A stretch of 34,090 nt of DNA from an uncultured Novosphingobium sp. (GTDB lineage Bacteria > Pseudomonadota > Alphaproteobacteria > Sphingomonadales > Sphingomonadaceae): NCBI GenBank assembly GCA_937897535.1, contig CALCQB010000199.1, forward strand, positions 1-34,090. Reading direction: 5' to 3'. Each line of letters begins with the position of its first letter. The stretch's first letter is position 1. A program made the translations under genes and the position numbers. This document shows positions 25,562 through 33,492 of this stretch, one piece after another. The notes under the pieces were generated by a model. It made no database searches and was not told the origin of the DNA. It worked only from the letters and a program-made list of their open reading frames with translations.

Positions 25562-26206
25562 ATGACCATTCCCGCACCGCTTCCGTTCCGGATCGATCGC
25601 CTGGGTACCGCGATCGACCGGGATCCGGCGGAGTGGCGCGCGGCATTCGGGCGGGTTCCCGCTTTCGCCTTTGAGGATGCACTGTCATCCGCGCTGCTCG
25701 AACAGCTGATGCGCGGCGCGGCGGGTACCAGCTATATCGATGACGATGTCCGCAATATCGGCACCCGTCAGATCGAGTCGCCCCAGCGGGTCAGCGGCAC
25801 GATCAGCCTGATGCTGGGACGGCGCCCGTTGTTCGACTGGCTGGAAGCGGCGACCGGCTGCGGACCGATCAAGGCGCTGGCCGGGCGGATCGCGCAGACC
25901 CGCGCCAACGATCAGGACGAACTGGTCTGGCACGATGACAGCGATTCGCCGCACCGCCTGCTGGGGGTCGTGGTCAACCTGTCGGACCAGGCTTATGCTG
26001 GCGGCGAATTCGAACTGCGCCGCAAGGGCGAAGCCGAACCGCTGTTCGCCTATCGCCACATCCGGCCGGGATCGATCACGATCTTCGCGGTGCGGAGCGA
26101 TCTGGAGCACCGGGTCCTGCCGGTAACTTCGGGCGGACCACGGCGAGTCTATGCCGGGTGGATGATGCGCGAGCCCGAAGCCGGGGTGCGGAGCGTGTTC
26201 GGATGA
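25562..26206 (+). CDS. 2OG-Fe(II) oxygenase (prolyl-hydroxylase-like)
   Basis: A 214-residue dioxygenase with the full facial triad: H124 and D126 in VWHDDSDSPHRLLGVVVNLS, H183 in SDLEHRVLPV, and R194/R195 in GGPRRVYAGWM for 2-oxoglutarate. YAGGEFELRRKG and IRPGSITIFAVRSD are typical of the P4H-like fold. It sits directly between the lasso B1 and B2 genes and overlaps B2 by four bases, which argues strongly for a role in peptide tailoring. Candidate targets in the predicted core are Pro3, Pro13, Asp14 or Asp8. Confidence 0.85.
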   Translation: MTIPAPLPFRIDRLGTAIDRDPAEWRAAFGRVPAFAFEDALSSALLEQLMRGAAGTSYIDDDVRNIGTRQIESPQRVSGTISLMLGRRPLFDWLEAATGCGPIKALAGRIAQTRANDQDELVWHDDSDSPHRLLGVVVNLSDQAYAGGEFELRRKGEAEPLFAYRHIRPGSITIFAVRSDLEHRVLPVTSGGPRRVYAGWMMREPEAGVRSVFG

Positions 26207-26709
26207 GCGACGATCCGACGGCGGGGATCGAGCCGAAACTGCCGGCGCTGGCCGAAGCGGTTGCCGGATTTGCGCGGATGGCGCTGGCCGACAAAGCCCT
26301 GCTCGCGGCGGCCTGGCCGGTGCTGGGATTGTCGGCGCTGATCGTTCGGCTGTTCGCCTTCAGGCGGCTGGCTCCGCTGCTGGGCCGCCAGCTTGGGGCG
26401 GTGGGCTGTGTGCCGGTGGTGAACGCCGGGCAGGAAGCGCGCGCCCGGATGGTCCGCCGGGCGGTGCGGCGGGCGGCGCGGATTGCGCCGTGGCGCAACG
26501 ATTGCCTGCCGCAAGCCTTTGCCGCCGCGCTGCTGTGCCGGATGCTCGGGGTTCCGCTCGCCACCCATCTGGGTGTGCGGCTGGGCGAAGCGAAACCGAT
26601 GGAAGCCCATGCCTGGACCTGCGCCGGGCCGGTTGCGGTGACGGGGGGTGAGGGTTTTGACCAGTGGGTTCCGGTCTCGTGCTTCCTGGCGGCCCCGCCG
26701 CCCCACTGA
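26203..26709 (+). CDS. Lasso leader peptidase B2 (transglutaminase-like cysteine protease)
   Basis: A 168-residue protein with the lasso B2 core. Cys101 lies in WRNDCLPQAFAAALLCRMLG and His136 in EAHAWTCAG, with Asp153 (GFDQWV) as the likely third residue. ATHLGVRLGEAK precedes the histidine as in other family members. The N-terminal ~70 residues, with a hydrophobic helix (LLAAAWPVLGLSALIVRLFAF), are an extension that may anchor it at the membrane. It would cut the leader two residues after Thr26 of the precursor. The stop abuts the stop of the convergent DCC gene. Confidence 0.88.
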   Translation: MSDDPTAGIEPKLPALAEAVAGFARMALADKALLAAAWPVLGLSALIVRLFAFRRLAPLLGRQLGAVGCVPVVNAGQEARARMVRRAVRRAARIAPWRNDCLPQAFAAALLCRMLGVPLATHLGVRLGEAKPMEAHAWTCAGPVAVTGGEGFDQWVPVSCFLAAPPPH

Positions 26710-27111
26710 TCAGGGCAGAAACCGGTCCTGCCATTCGCGCGGCGGCAGCGGACAGGCATCGAGCTTGCCGAACATCCGGTAGCGCCGGGTCGCCACGGCG
26801 CGGTAGGCCCCGTCGCGCAGCGGACGCGGGATCGCGCGCAGCATGATCGCCGCGCGCCACGCCCCGCCCAGCAACGATACCGCGCGCAGCACCGCGTCGG
26901 ACTTGCTGAACAGCTGCCCGTCAAGCTCGAGGATCACCGAACCGGGATCGGACAGATCCTGCCCGGTCGCGGCAAACAGGCGTTGTCCGGCCGCCGACGC
27001 GGTCGAGGCGAAGCGAAAGCGGGCGGCCTTGTCGCGTTTCATCATGAAGCTGACGAAGCCATGGCACAGTACACAGACCCCGTCGAAAGCGATCACCGGT
27101 GGAGCCGTCAT
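26710..27111 (-). CDS. DCC-family thiol-disulfide oxidoreductase (DUF393)
   Basis: A 133-residue protein with the family-defining FDGVCVLCHGFVSFMMKRD (D-x-x-C-x-x-C) at the N-terminus, and SVILELDGQLFSKSDAVLRAVSLLGG and IPRPLRDGAYRAVATRRY further on. These proteins are predicted thioredoxin-like reductases. The start overlaps the stop of the kinase copy 2 gene (ATGA). The predicted lasso peptide has one conserved cysteine, so a redox role on the peptide is possible but unproven. Confidence 0.85.
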   Translation of the reverse strand: MTAPPVIAFDGVCVLCHGFVSFMMKRDKAARFRFASTASAAGQRLFAATGQDLSDPGSVILELDGQLFSKSDAVLRAVSLLGGAWRAAIMLRAIPRPLRDGAYRAVATRRYRMFGKLDACPLPPREWQDRFLP

Positions 27112-27974
27112 GCTGCCGACCTTTCGGCCAGACGGCTGATCGACGCGACAGCGGCCTCGGGCTTGCCGGGCTCGATCCCCAGCCGGAAGACCGGGACACT
27201 GGCGGCGAGCCGGGTGCAGTGCGCCAGAACCGCGGCATTGCGGCCCAGCAGTTCGGGCACCAGCGGGCGGTGCCGCGCGCGCAGCACCGCATGCGCCGCT
27301 GCAACCGGGCCAAGCTGGACCGGCTCGGCCGGTTCGGACGAGAGGATCACCAGCGCGGCAAGGTTGCCCGGACCGGCCTGGCGCGCGGGTGGCAAGCGAT
27401 GGAAGTGCGGCTCACCACCTGCCGCATCGCGCAGGAACTGCCCGCCGGTAATGCCATGCGCCCAGGCTGGCTGCTCGGGATCGGGCAGCCACAGCGTGTC
27501 GTCGCCGAGCAGCTTGCCGCCCTGCTCCAGCAGCGCGCGGGCGATGGTCGACTTGCCCACCCCCGAAGGGCCGCTCAGCGCGATCACCCGGTCGCCCAAG
27601 GCCACCCCGCTGGCATGGATCAACAGCCCGCCGCGTTGCCACAGCAGCATCGGCAAGCCGCTGGCGATCAGGAAGGCGCCAAGCACTTCGTGATCGATGT
27701 CGCGCCTTTCCGCCACTTCAAGCCGACCCGGTGCCGCAAGCAGGAATCGGCCTGCACCCGGAATTTCGAGCTCCAGCTGCGCACACTGCCGCCGGTAGGG
27801 GCCGCGCTGCTCGGCTGAGCCGGAAAGCTGCGCCGGTCCTCGGATAATCTCCAGATCGGGCATGCCAACGTCCGCTGGTCCGGAACCGGGCAGGGTGAAG
27901 GGACAGGCCACGGTCAGACCGTAAACCTGCTGCGCACCCAGGAATTGTTCCTGCCCTGCGGCACCTTGCGCCAT
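27108..27974 (-). CDS. HPr-kinase-like protein, putative lasso-peptide kinase (copy 2)
   Basis: A 288-residue protein with VIALSGPSGVGKSTIARALL (P-loop around residues 135-143) followed by EQGGKLLGDDTLWLPD. This is the same Walker loop plus acidic pair as in HPrK and the lasso kinases PadeK/ThcoK. The start at 27974 (MAQGAAG) is chosen because a longer frame from 28094 would overlap the divergent nucleotidyltransferase start. In paeninodin-like clusters the kinase and a nucleotidyltransferase occur together, as here. The two kinases in this locus are diverged in sequence. Confidence 0.82.
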   Translation of the reverse strand: MAQGAAGQEQFLGAQQVYGLTVACPFTLPGSGPADVGMPDLEIIRGPAQLSGSAEQRGPYRRQCAQLELEIPGAGRFLLAAPGRLEVAERRDIDHEVLGAFLIASGLPMLLWQRGGLLIHASGVALGDRVIALSGPSGVGKSTIARALLEQGGKLLGDDTLWLPDPEQPAWAHGITGGQFLRDAAGGEPHFHRLPPARQAGPGNLAALVILSSEPAEPVQLGPVAAAHAVLRARHRPLVPELLGRNAAVLAHCTRLAASVPVFRLGIEPGKPEAAVASISRLAERSAA

Positions 27975-28087
27975 GCTCGCGATGGGTCCTGTCGCTGGCC
28001 GGAACAATCCCGGCGGTTGATCTCGCTTGCCCCCACCTCTACCATCGCCCCGATCCAAAGGCCACTTGTCCGGCGAGAACCCGATCG

Positions 28088-29314
28088 ATGCCATTGCCGA
28101 TGCCCAATCCAGACCCGCCGCGGCTCGATCGGCTCAAGCTGTGGTTGATTGCGGCGCTACTGGCGCGGCCGAGCGCGGTGCTGGATGATCCGGCCTTTTC
28201 CGCGCAAGACTGGCAGGCCATCGATGCCTGCGCCAACCAGCACCGGCTGCATCCGCTGCTGCTCGACCGGCTGCGCGGCTCGTGGCAGCACTGGGCGGTG
28301 CCGGCGGTGCTGCGGACTGGTTGGGAGGCGCGGTCGAGGCGTGCGGCGCTGCGCGCGCTCGACCGACAAGGGACGGCGATCGCGGTTACCCGCACCCTCA
28401 ATGTTGCCGGAATCCCCTGCGCGATCCTGAAGGGCGGGGCGCTGGCCCGGCATTACGGCAATCCGGCGCTGCGACCAATGCGGGATATTGACGTGCTGGT
28501 CGCCCCCGAACAGGCCGAAACAGCCTTTGCAGCCCTCTTGTTGGCCGGACTGGTCCGCCGCGCCGAAGTGAATGGGGCCGCGCACACCGATTATGCCAGC
28601 CACAAGCACCTCGAGGCACTGTGGTGCCCGCGCCGCCGGGTCGCGGTGGAAGTTCACACCGCGCTGGTCGACAAACCGCGCGGACGGCGCGAGGACGACG
28701 CGCTGCTGCAGGTTGCGGACTTGCTGGGCAGGCGCCGGTTCGAGCAGGTCAGCGGGCACAGTTTGCCGGTGCTTGGCTGGGCCGAAACCATGCTCCACTT
28801 GATCGTCCATGCGGTCTACGATCACCAGCTCAACAATGGCCCGCTGGTGCTCAGCGATTGCGCCGTCTTCGCTGGCGATGCCGAGGCGGACTGGGACCGC
28901 TTCTGGGAAATCACCGAGCGGGCCGGACGCGGCAACGGGGCGCGGCTGGTGTTCGGGATCATCGAGCGCTTTGCGCCACAACTTCCCCCCGGCGCCCTGC
29001 GCCTGGACCTGTCGGCCGATCCGGCGGTGATCGAGCAGAGCGCGCTGTTGATGCTGCAGGATGTCGCCAAGGCCGACGCTCAGGGCGGCTGGGACCGGCT
29101 GTTTGCGCAAGGATCATGGCGGCGGCGCTTGCGGCTGGTGCGTGACCGGGCGGCGCTGCGCTCGCGCGCCGCGCGCGAGGTTGAGCATCACCACGGGGAA
29201 AGCGGCAATCTGGCGCTGGCCTGGCGGATGGTGCGGGCGCTGGCCGATCCGGCCCAGCGCCGCGACGTTGCGCGCAGCCGCGCGGTGTTCGGCTGGCTGC
29301 AGGAAGAGGGTTAG
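28088..29314 (+). CDS. Nucleotidyltransferase family protein (NTP_transf_5), lasso-cluster type
   Basis: A 408-residue protein. K115 lies in CAILKGGALARHYGNPALRP, and D133/D135 in MRDIDVLV form the nucleotidyltransferase metal site. VAVEVHTALVD follows. The pattern is that of the NTP_transf_5 family, which accompanies kinase-type lasso clusters (PadeN-like). It is thought to act on the peptide or its phosphorylated tail, but its reaction is not settled. It is divergent from the kinase copy 2 gene across a 113-base gap. It ends the lasso locus and overlaps the stop of the RibB-like gene. Confidence 0.85.
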   Translation: MPLPMPNPDPPRLDRLKLWLIAALLARPSAVLDDPAFSAQDWQAIDACANQHRLHPLLLDRLRGSWQHWAVPAVLRTGWEARSRRAALRALDRQGTAIAVTRTLNVAGIPCAILKGGALARHYGNPALRPMRDIDVLVAPEQAETAFAALLLAGLVRRAEVNGAAHTDYASHKHLEALWCPRRRVAVEVHTALVDKPRGRREDDALLQVADLLGRRRFEQVSGHSLPVLGWAETMLHLIVHAVYDHQLNNGPLVLSDCAVFAGDAEADWDRFWEITERAGRGNGARLVFGIIERFAPQLPPGALRLDLSADPAVIEQSALLMLQDVAKADAQGGWDRLFAQGSWRRRLRLVRDRAALRSRAAREVEHHHGESGNLALAWRMVRALADPAQRRDVARSRAVFGWLQEEG

Positions 29315-29898
29315 AGCAGGTCGGCGATATCGGCGACGGCCAGATCGTGCGCGGCGATCAGCTCGGCCAGATCGTCGAGCCGGGCCATTTCCCCATCCTC
29401 GCGCATGATCGAGCAGATCACGGCGGCATCGCCTGCGCCAGCCCGGCGGACCAGTTCGATCGCGGCCTCAAGCGCGGCCGGGCGGTCCTTCACGCCTCCA
29501 TCGGAGGCGATCAGCGGAAAGACGTGACCGGGCGAAACCAGGTCGTCCCCGGTGGCGGCCGGATCGCAGGCGACCGCAATGGTCCGGGCACGGTCTGCCG
29601 CAGAGATCCCGGTCGAAACCCCGGTCCGGGCCTCGATCGAGCGGCCATGGGGGCGGCCTGATTGGCGGTCGCTGCCGGGATTGATCAGGCTGATCCCCAG
29701 TCGCATCGCATGGGCCGGGGTCAAGGCCAGGCAGATCAGCCCGCGGCCGTGGGTGGCCATGAAGTTGACCGCATCGGCCGTGGCGTGCCGGGCCGCGACG
29801 GCAAAGTCGATATCCCCGCCGCGCAGCCGATCTCCGGTCAGGACGATGACCTGGCCCGCCGCCAGCGCGCCGAGCGCCCGATCGAGCTGCGCGCTCAT
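29311..29898 (-). CDS. Degenerate RibB-like protein (DHBP synthase fold, catalytic residues lost)
   Basis: A 195-residue protein clearly of the 3,4-dihydroxy-2-butanone-4-phosphate synthase fold, with HGRGLICLAL, TGVSTGISAADRARTI, SPGHVFPLIASDGGV and EDGEMAR. The acidic loop D-D-x-x-R-E-N-E-G-D of true RibB is replaced by TGDRLRGGDID. The R-x-G-H-T-E-A segment is RPAALEA, so the catalytic histidine is gone. The usual C-E-[LI] is CSI, so the catalytic glutamate is gone too. It is therefore unlikely to make riboflavin precursor. It is the last gene of the sulfoquinovose-like operon, coupled to the flavin reductase gene (ATGA). The ATG at 29898 is chosen to match the RibB N-terminus. Confidence 0.85.
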   Translation of the reverse strand: MSAQLDRALGALAAGQVIVLTGDRLRGGDIDFAVAARHATADAVNFMATHGRGLICLALTPAHAMRLGISLINPGSDRQSGRPHGRSIEARTGVSTGISAADRARTIAVACDPAATGDDLVSPGHVFPLIASDGGVKDRPAALEAAIELVRRAGAGDAAVICSIMREDGEMARLDDLAELIAAHDLAVADIADLL

Positions 29899-30470
29899 GG
29901 CGCCTTCGCTACCCCGGCAAAGGCCTGAGCCCCGCGCAGGACCTGCTGGCCGACCATCTCCAGCTGCAACCGCGCGCGGTCTTCCAGGCATTCGCCATCG
30001 GGTGAGAACAGCCCGTGATAGGTGCGGATCGTCGCCCCCATCGGGGTCGGCCAGCCGCGCAGGGCATGGACGATCGCCCGCATCGTGATCAGCGTGCTCA
30101 TCGTCGCCTGATCGCCATAGGCGGTCGCGATCAGCCCGACCGCGCGGCCATCGAGATAGGGCCGCGTGTCTTTCGACAGGTCCTCGAGGTAATCGAGCGC
30201 GTTCTTGACCAGGCCCGAAATCGTTCCGTGATAGCCCGGCGCGGCGATCAGCAGACCGTCGGCAGCGCGGACCGCCTCGACCAGTTCGCTCCCGTCACCC
30301 TTCTGGTGCGCTCCGCTGCCATAATGCGCGAGGGTCGAAAGGTAGGCGCCGCCGAACACCTGCACCTCTGCCCCGCCTGCGCCCGCCGCAGCGGCGGCAA
30401 GACGCAGTGCCTGCTCGGTGGTCGAGCCGGGATTGACGGTGCCGCCCAGCGCGACGATTCGGATGGTCAC
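29895..30470 (-). CDS. NAD(P)H-dependent FMN reductase
   Basis: A 191-residue flavodoxin-like reductase starting with GTG behind AGAGGTG. The N-terminal phosphate loop is ALGGTVNPGSTTEQAL. APGYHGTISGLVKNALDYLE is the family signature shared with SsuE/MsuE and related FMN reductases. It would supply reduced FMN to the adjacent monooxygenase (15-base gap), forming a two-component system. Its role is equivalent to SmoA of the Agrobacterium sulfoquinovose pathway, although it may belong to a different reductase family. Confidence 0.88.
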   Translation of the reverse strand: MTIRIVALGGTVNPGSTTEQALRLAAAAAGAGGAEVQVFGGAYLSTLAHYGSGAHQKGDGSELVEAVRAADGLLIAAPGYHGTISGLVKNALDYLEDLSKDTRPYLDGRAVGLIATAYGDQATMSTLITMRAIVHALRGWPTPMGATIRTYHGLFSPDGECLEDRARLQLEMVGQQVLRGAQAFAGVAKAP

Positions 30471-30485
30471 AATTGCACCTCTTGA

Positions 30486-31571
30486 TCAGAGCGTCAGCGG
30501 GCCGTGCTCGATATGCGGCAGGACATAGCGCGCGAACATGTCGCACTCGCCCGCGTGGGGATAGCCGGAAAGGATGAAAGCCTCCATCCCCGCGTCCTGA
30601 TAGGCCCGCAGCTTGGCGATCACCTGATCCGGCGTGCCGACGATCGCCGCGCCGCAGCCCGAGCGGGCCCGGCTGATCCCGGTCCAGAGGTTGTCCTCGA
30701 CAAAACCGTCGCCATCGGCCGCGCCGCGCAGTTCCTGCTGGCGCTGGACCCCATAGTTCTTGGCATCGAGCGACTTTTCGCGGATTGCCCGGCCAGCCTC
30801 GTCGTCGAGCTTGCACAACAGCCGGTCAGCATATTGGCGCGCTTCGTCTTCGGTTTCGCGGACGATCACGTGGGCGCGGTAGCCGAACTTGAGCGTGCGG
30901 CCCTTGGCGGCGGTGCGGGCTTTCATGTCGGTCACGGTTTCGCGGACCTTGTCCATGGTATCGGGCCACATCAGGTAGACGTCGGCGGCTTCGGCGGCGC
31001 ATTCGCGCGCTTCGTGGCTCAGCCCGCCGAAGTAGAACGCCGGACACTTGCCCGAAAGCGTGGTGATCCGCGGCGGATCGAGTTTCAGATTGTAGAACTC
31101 ACCCTGAAAATCGAGGCTTTCGCCGTTGAGCAGCGTCCGGACGATCTTCATGATCTCGGTCGCGCGGGCATAGCGCGGGCCGCTCTCGATCTTCTCGCCC
31201 GGCATATCGGAGGAGATAATGTTGACGTTGAGCCGCCCGCCGGTGCCGGCGGCATTGGGGCCCAGGATCCGGTCGAGCGTGGCGATTCGCCGCGCCAGTT
31301 GCGGCGGCCAGTCTTCGCCCATCCGGGTCGCCCACAGCAGCTTGATCCGCTTGACCTGGGTCGCCACGGCAGCGGCAAAGGCGGTGGTATCGAGGCCAAG
31401 GCTGTAGCCCGAAGGGAGCAGGATATTGTCGAACCCGCCCTCCTCGGCGCGCATGACGATGCCCCGGCAATGCTCCCAACTTGACGCGAGTTGCGGATCG
31501 GGCACCCCGAGGAATTCATAGTCATCGTCGCACAGCGCCGAAAACCAGGAAATTTCACATTGCTGGGTCAT
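30486..31571 (-). CDS. LLM-class flavin-dependent sulfonate monooxygenase, probable sulfoquinovose monooxygenase
   Basis: A 361-residue luciferase-like protein related to SsuD. Evidence includes FDNILLPSGYSLGLDTTAFAA, RIKLLWATRMGEDWPPQLARRIATLD and RLNVNIISSD. YARATEIMKIVRTLLNGE, FYFGGLSHEARECAAEAADVYLMW and VGTPDQVIAKLRAYQDAGMEAFILSGYPH also fit. SsuD-type enzymes use FMNH2 and oxygen to cleave the C-S bond of sulfonates. With a GH31 sulfoquinovosidase-like gene and an aldo/keto reductase gene in the same operon, sulfoquinovose is the likely substrate (SmoC/SquD role). The start overlaps the reductase gene stop (ATGA). Confidence 0.86.
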   Translation of the reverse strand: MTQQCEISWFSALCDDDYEFLGVPDPQLASSWEHCRGIVMRAEEGGFDNILLPSGYSLGLDTTAFAAAVATQVKRIKLLWATRMGEDWPPQLARRIATLDRILGPNAAGTGGRLNVNIISSDMPGEKIESGPRYARATEIMKIVRTLLNGESLDFQGEFYNLKLDPPRITTLSGKCPAFYFGGLSHEARECAAEAADVYLMWPDTMDKVRETVTDMKARTAAKGRTLKFGYRAHVIVRETEDEARQYADRLLCKLDDEAGRAIREKSLDAKNYGVQRQQELRGAADGDGFVEDNLWTGISRARSGCGAAIVGTPDQVIAKLRAYQDAGMEAFILSGYPHAGECDMFARYVLPHIEHGPLTL

Positions 31572-32482
31572 GGCAATTTCTCCCCGCGCGAAGCGACCAG
31601 GACCGCGTACCAGTCGGTCCGGGTCCATTGCAGCGTGAGCGCCGCGGCACCCTCGGCAATCCGCTCGGCCTGCTGCGAGCCAATAATCGGGATGATTCCG
31701 GCCGGGTGCGCCATCAGCCACGAATAGGCCGCGACGCTGCGCGAAACGCTGTGGCCGGCCGCCACCCGATCAAGTTCGGCCGCGACGGCCTTGTCGCGCG
31801 GGCTGGCCGGAGCGGCGAGCCGCCCACCGCCGAGCGGCGACCAGGCCAGCGGGGTCAGCCCCAGCATCATCGCCTGATCGAGCTCGCCGTTTTCGATGCA
31901 GTCGATCCGCAGCGGGCTGATTTCGGGTTGGGTCGCGACCAACTTGTTGCCAAGGAAATGGTTGAGCGCGGCGATTTGCGGCTGGGTGCAGTTCGATACC
32001 CCCAGCGCGCGGACCTTGCCCGCCGCCACTGCATCGTCGAGCACCCGGGCGACCTCCTGCGGGTGGGCAAGCAGGTCGGGCCGGTGGATCTGGTAAAGGT
32101 CGATGCAATCGGTTTTCAGCCGCGCCAATGACTTGTCGATTGCGCCGCGGAGATAGGCCGGGCTTTGGTCATAGGGCAGCGGCGGCATGATCCCGCCCTT
32201 GGTCGCCAGCACCATCCGCCCGCGCAGACCCGGCTCCGCGGAGAGGACGTCGCCCAGCAGCGCCTCGGCCGCGCCAAACCCGCTGGTGCCGTCGAAACCA
32301 TAGATGTCGGCGGTGTCGAGCAGGGTGATCCCGGTGTCGAGCGCGGCGTGGACCAAGCGCGCGGCGCTGGCGGCCGAGGCCCCGCTATCGGCCAGGCGCC
32401 ACATCCCCCAGGCGAGCGGGGACACTTCGATCCCGCTGGCACCAAGGGTGCGGGCAGCGGGGGGCAGGGGCAACTGGCTCAT
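31568..32482 (-). CDS. Aldo/keto reductase, probable 6-dehydroglucose reductase
   Basis: A 304-residue AKR with the catalytic tetrad visible: Asp and Tyr in LLDTADIYG, Lys in LATKGGI, His in LYQIHRPDL. GVSNCTQPQIAALN, PLAWSPLGGGRL and IIPIIGSQQAERI complete the barrel and cofactor-binding pattern. In the oxidative sulfoquinovose pathway, the monooxygenase product 6-dehydroglucose is reduced to glucose by an AKR (SmoB/SquF), and this gene has the right neighbours for that step. It overlaps both adjacent genes by ATGA. Confidence 0.87.
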   Translation of the reverse strand: MSQLPLPPAARTLGASGIEVSPLAWGMWRLADSGASAASAARLVHAALDTGITLLDTADIYGFDGTSGFGAAEALLGDVLSAEPGLRGRMVLATKGGIMPPLPYDQSPAYLRGAIDKSLARLKTDCIDLYQIHRPDLLAHPQEVARVLDDAVAAGKVRALGVSNCTQPQIAALNHFLGNKLVATQPEISPLRIDCIENGELDQAMMLGLTPLAWSPLGGGRLAAPASPRDKAVAAELDRVAAGHSVSRSVAAYSWLMAHPAGIIPIIGSQQAERIAEGAAALTLQWTRTDWYAVLVASRGEKLP

Positions 32483-33492
32483 GATGTCTTCCTGGCTGGC
32501 GGCGCGACCGATGCGCGCTCGACAAGGGTGTGGGGCAGGCGGCGATGGTTGATGTCACCCCCGGCGATGAGGATTTCGGCGGCGGTGCGAGCCAGCTCGG
32601 CCATCGGCTGGTGGATCGTGGTCAGCGGCGGCCAGACCGTGCGGGCCAAGGTGGTATCGTCGAACCCGGCAACCGACAGCTGACCCGGCAGGTCGAGGTT
32701 GCGATCGTGCGCGGCCGCCAGCACGCCAGCGGCCATGTCGTCGTTCGCGGCGAAGATCGCGGTTGGCCGGTCGGGCAGGTCGAGCAGGTAGTTCCCGGCC
32801 CGGACCCCGCTTTCGAAATCGAATTCGCCGTCGCAGACCAGCCCGGGTTCGTAAGCAATCCCCGCCCGGTCGAGCGCGCGGCGATAGCCGAATAGCCGGT
32901 CGTCCGAAGCCATGTGGTTGGGGTGGCCCTTGATGAACCCGATCCGGCGGTGGCCGAAGTTGATCAGGTGGGTGGTCATGTCGTCGGCCGCCTGGGCATC
33001 GTCCATGAACACCGAACTGGTCAGCGCGTGGTTGGTGCCGGGCGAAATCCGCACGAACGGGATGTCCATCGCCTCGAGCGCGCGCAGCACCAGATCGCAA
33101 TCGGTCACCGGTGAGGACAGGATAATCCCGTCGACATGGGTTTCGGTGACCAGCCCGCGAACCTGTTCACCAACCCGGGGATCGGCCACATCGACCGGCT
33201 GGGCCAGCAGGCGGATGCCGTTTTCCTTGCAGTATTCCCAGCACCCGGTCTGGATCTGGAACATGTAGTAGGGGCTGTGATTGTCATAGATCAGCGCGAC
33301 CTGGTTGCTCTTCGCGCCCGACAGGATCCGCGCCGCCACGCTCGGCCGGAAATCGAGCGCCTGCATCGCTTCCTCGACCCGCGACCGGGTTTCGGCACTG
33401 ACATAGGGATGCCCGTTGAGCACCCGGCTGACGGTCTTGACCGCGACCCCGGCCCTGGCTGCGACATCGCGGATGTTCGATCGCTCGCTCAT
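32479..33492 (-). CDS. LacI-family regulator of the sulfoquinovose-like operon
   Basis: A 337-residue regulator with the N-terminal helix-turn-helix SNIRDVAARAGVAVKTVSRV, the hinge region FRPSVAARILSG, and a sugar-binding domain (GHRRIGFIKGHPNH, AIFAANDDMAAGVL, LSVAGFDDTTLARTVWPPLTTI). It is encoded inside the operon between the GH31 and aldo/keto reductase genes, with ATGA overlaps on both sides, so it probably regulates its own operon. The operator should lie upstream of the window end. No copy was seen inside the window. Confidence 0.92.
   Translation of the reverse strand: MSERSNIRDVAARAGVAVKTVSRVLNGHPYVSAETRSRVEEAMQALDFRPSVAARILSGAKSNQVALIYDNHSPYYMFQIQTGCWEYCKENGIRLLAQPVDVADPRVGEQVRGLVTETHVDGIILSSPVTDCDLVLRALEAMDIPFVRISPGTNHALTSSVFMDDAQAADDMTTHLINFGHRRIGFIKGHPNHMASDDRLFGYRRALDRAGIAYEPGLVCDGEFDFESGVRAGNYLLDLPDRPTAIFAANDDMAAGVLAAAHDRNLDLPGQLSVAGFDDTTLARTVWPPLTTIHQPMAELARTAAEILIAGGDINHRRLPHTLVERASVAPPARKTS

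Noticed and set aside
27975..28094. N-terminal extension of kinase copy 2 to 28094
   Set aside because: It would overlap the divergent nucleotidyltransferase start and adds a low-complexity stretch that does not fit the family.
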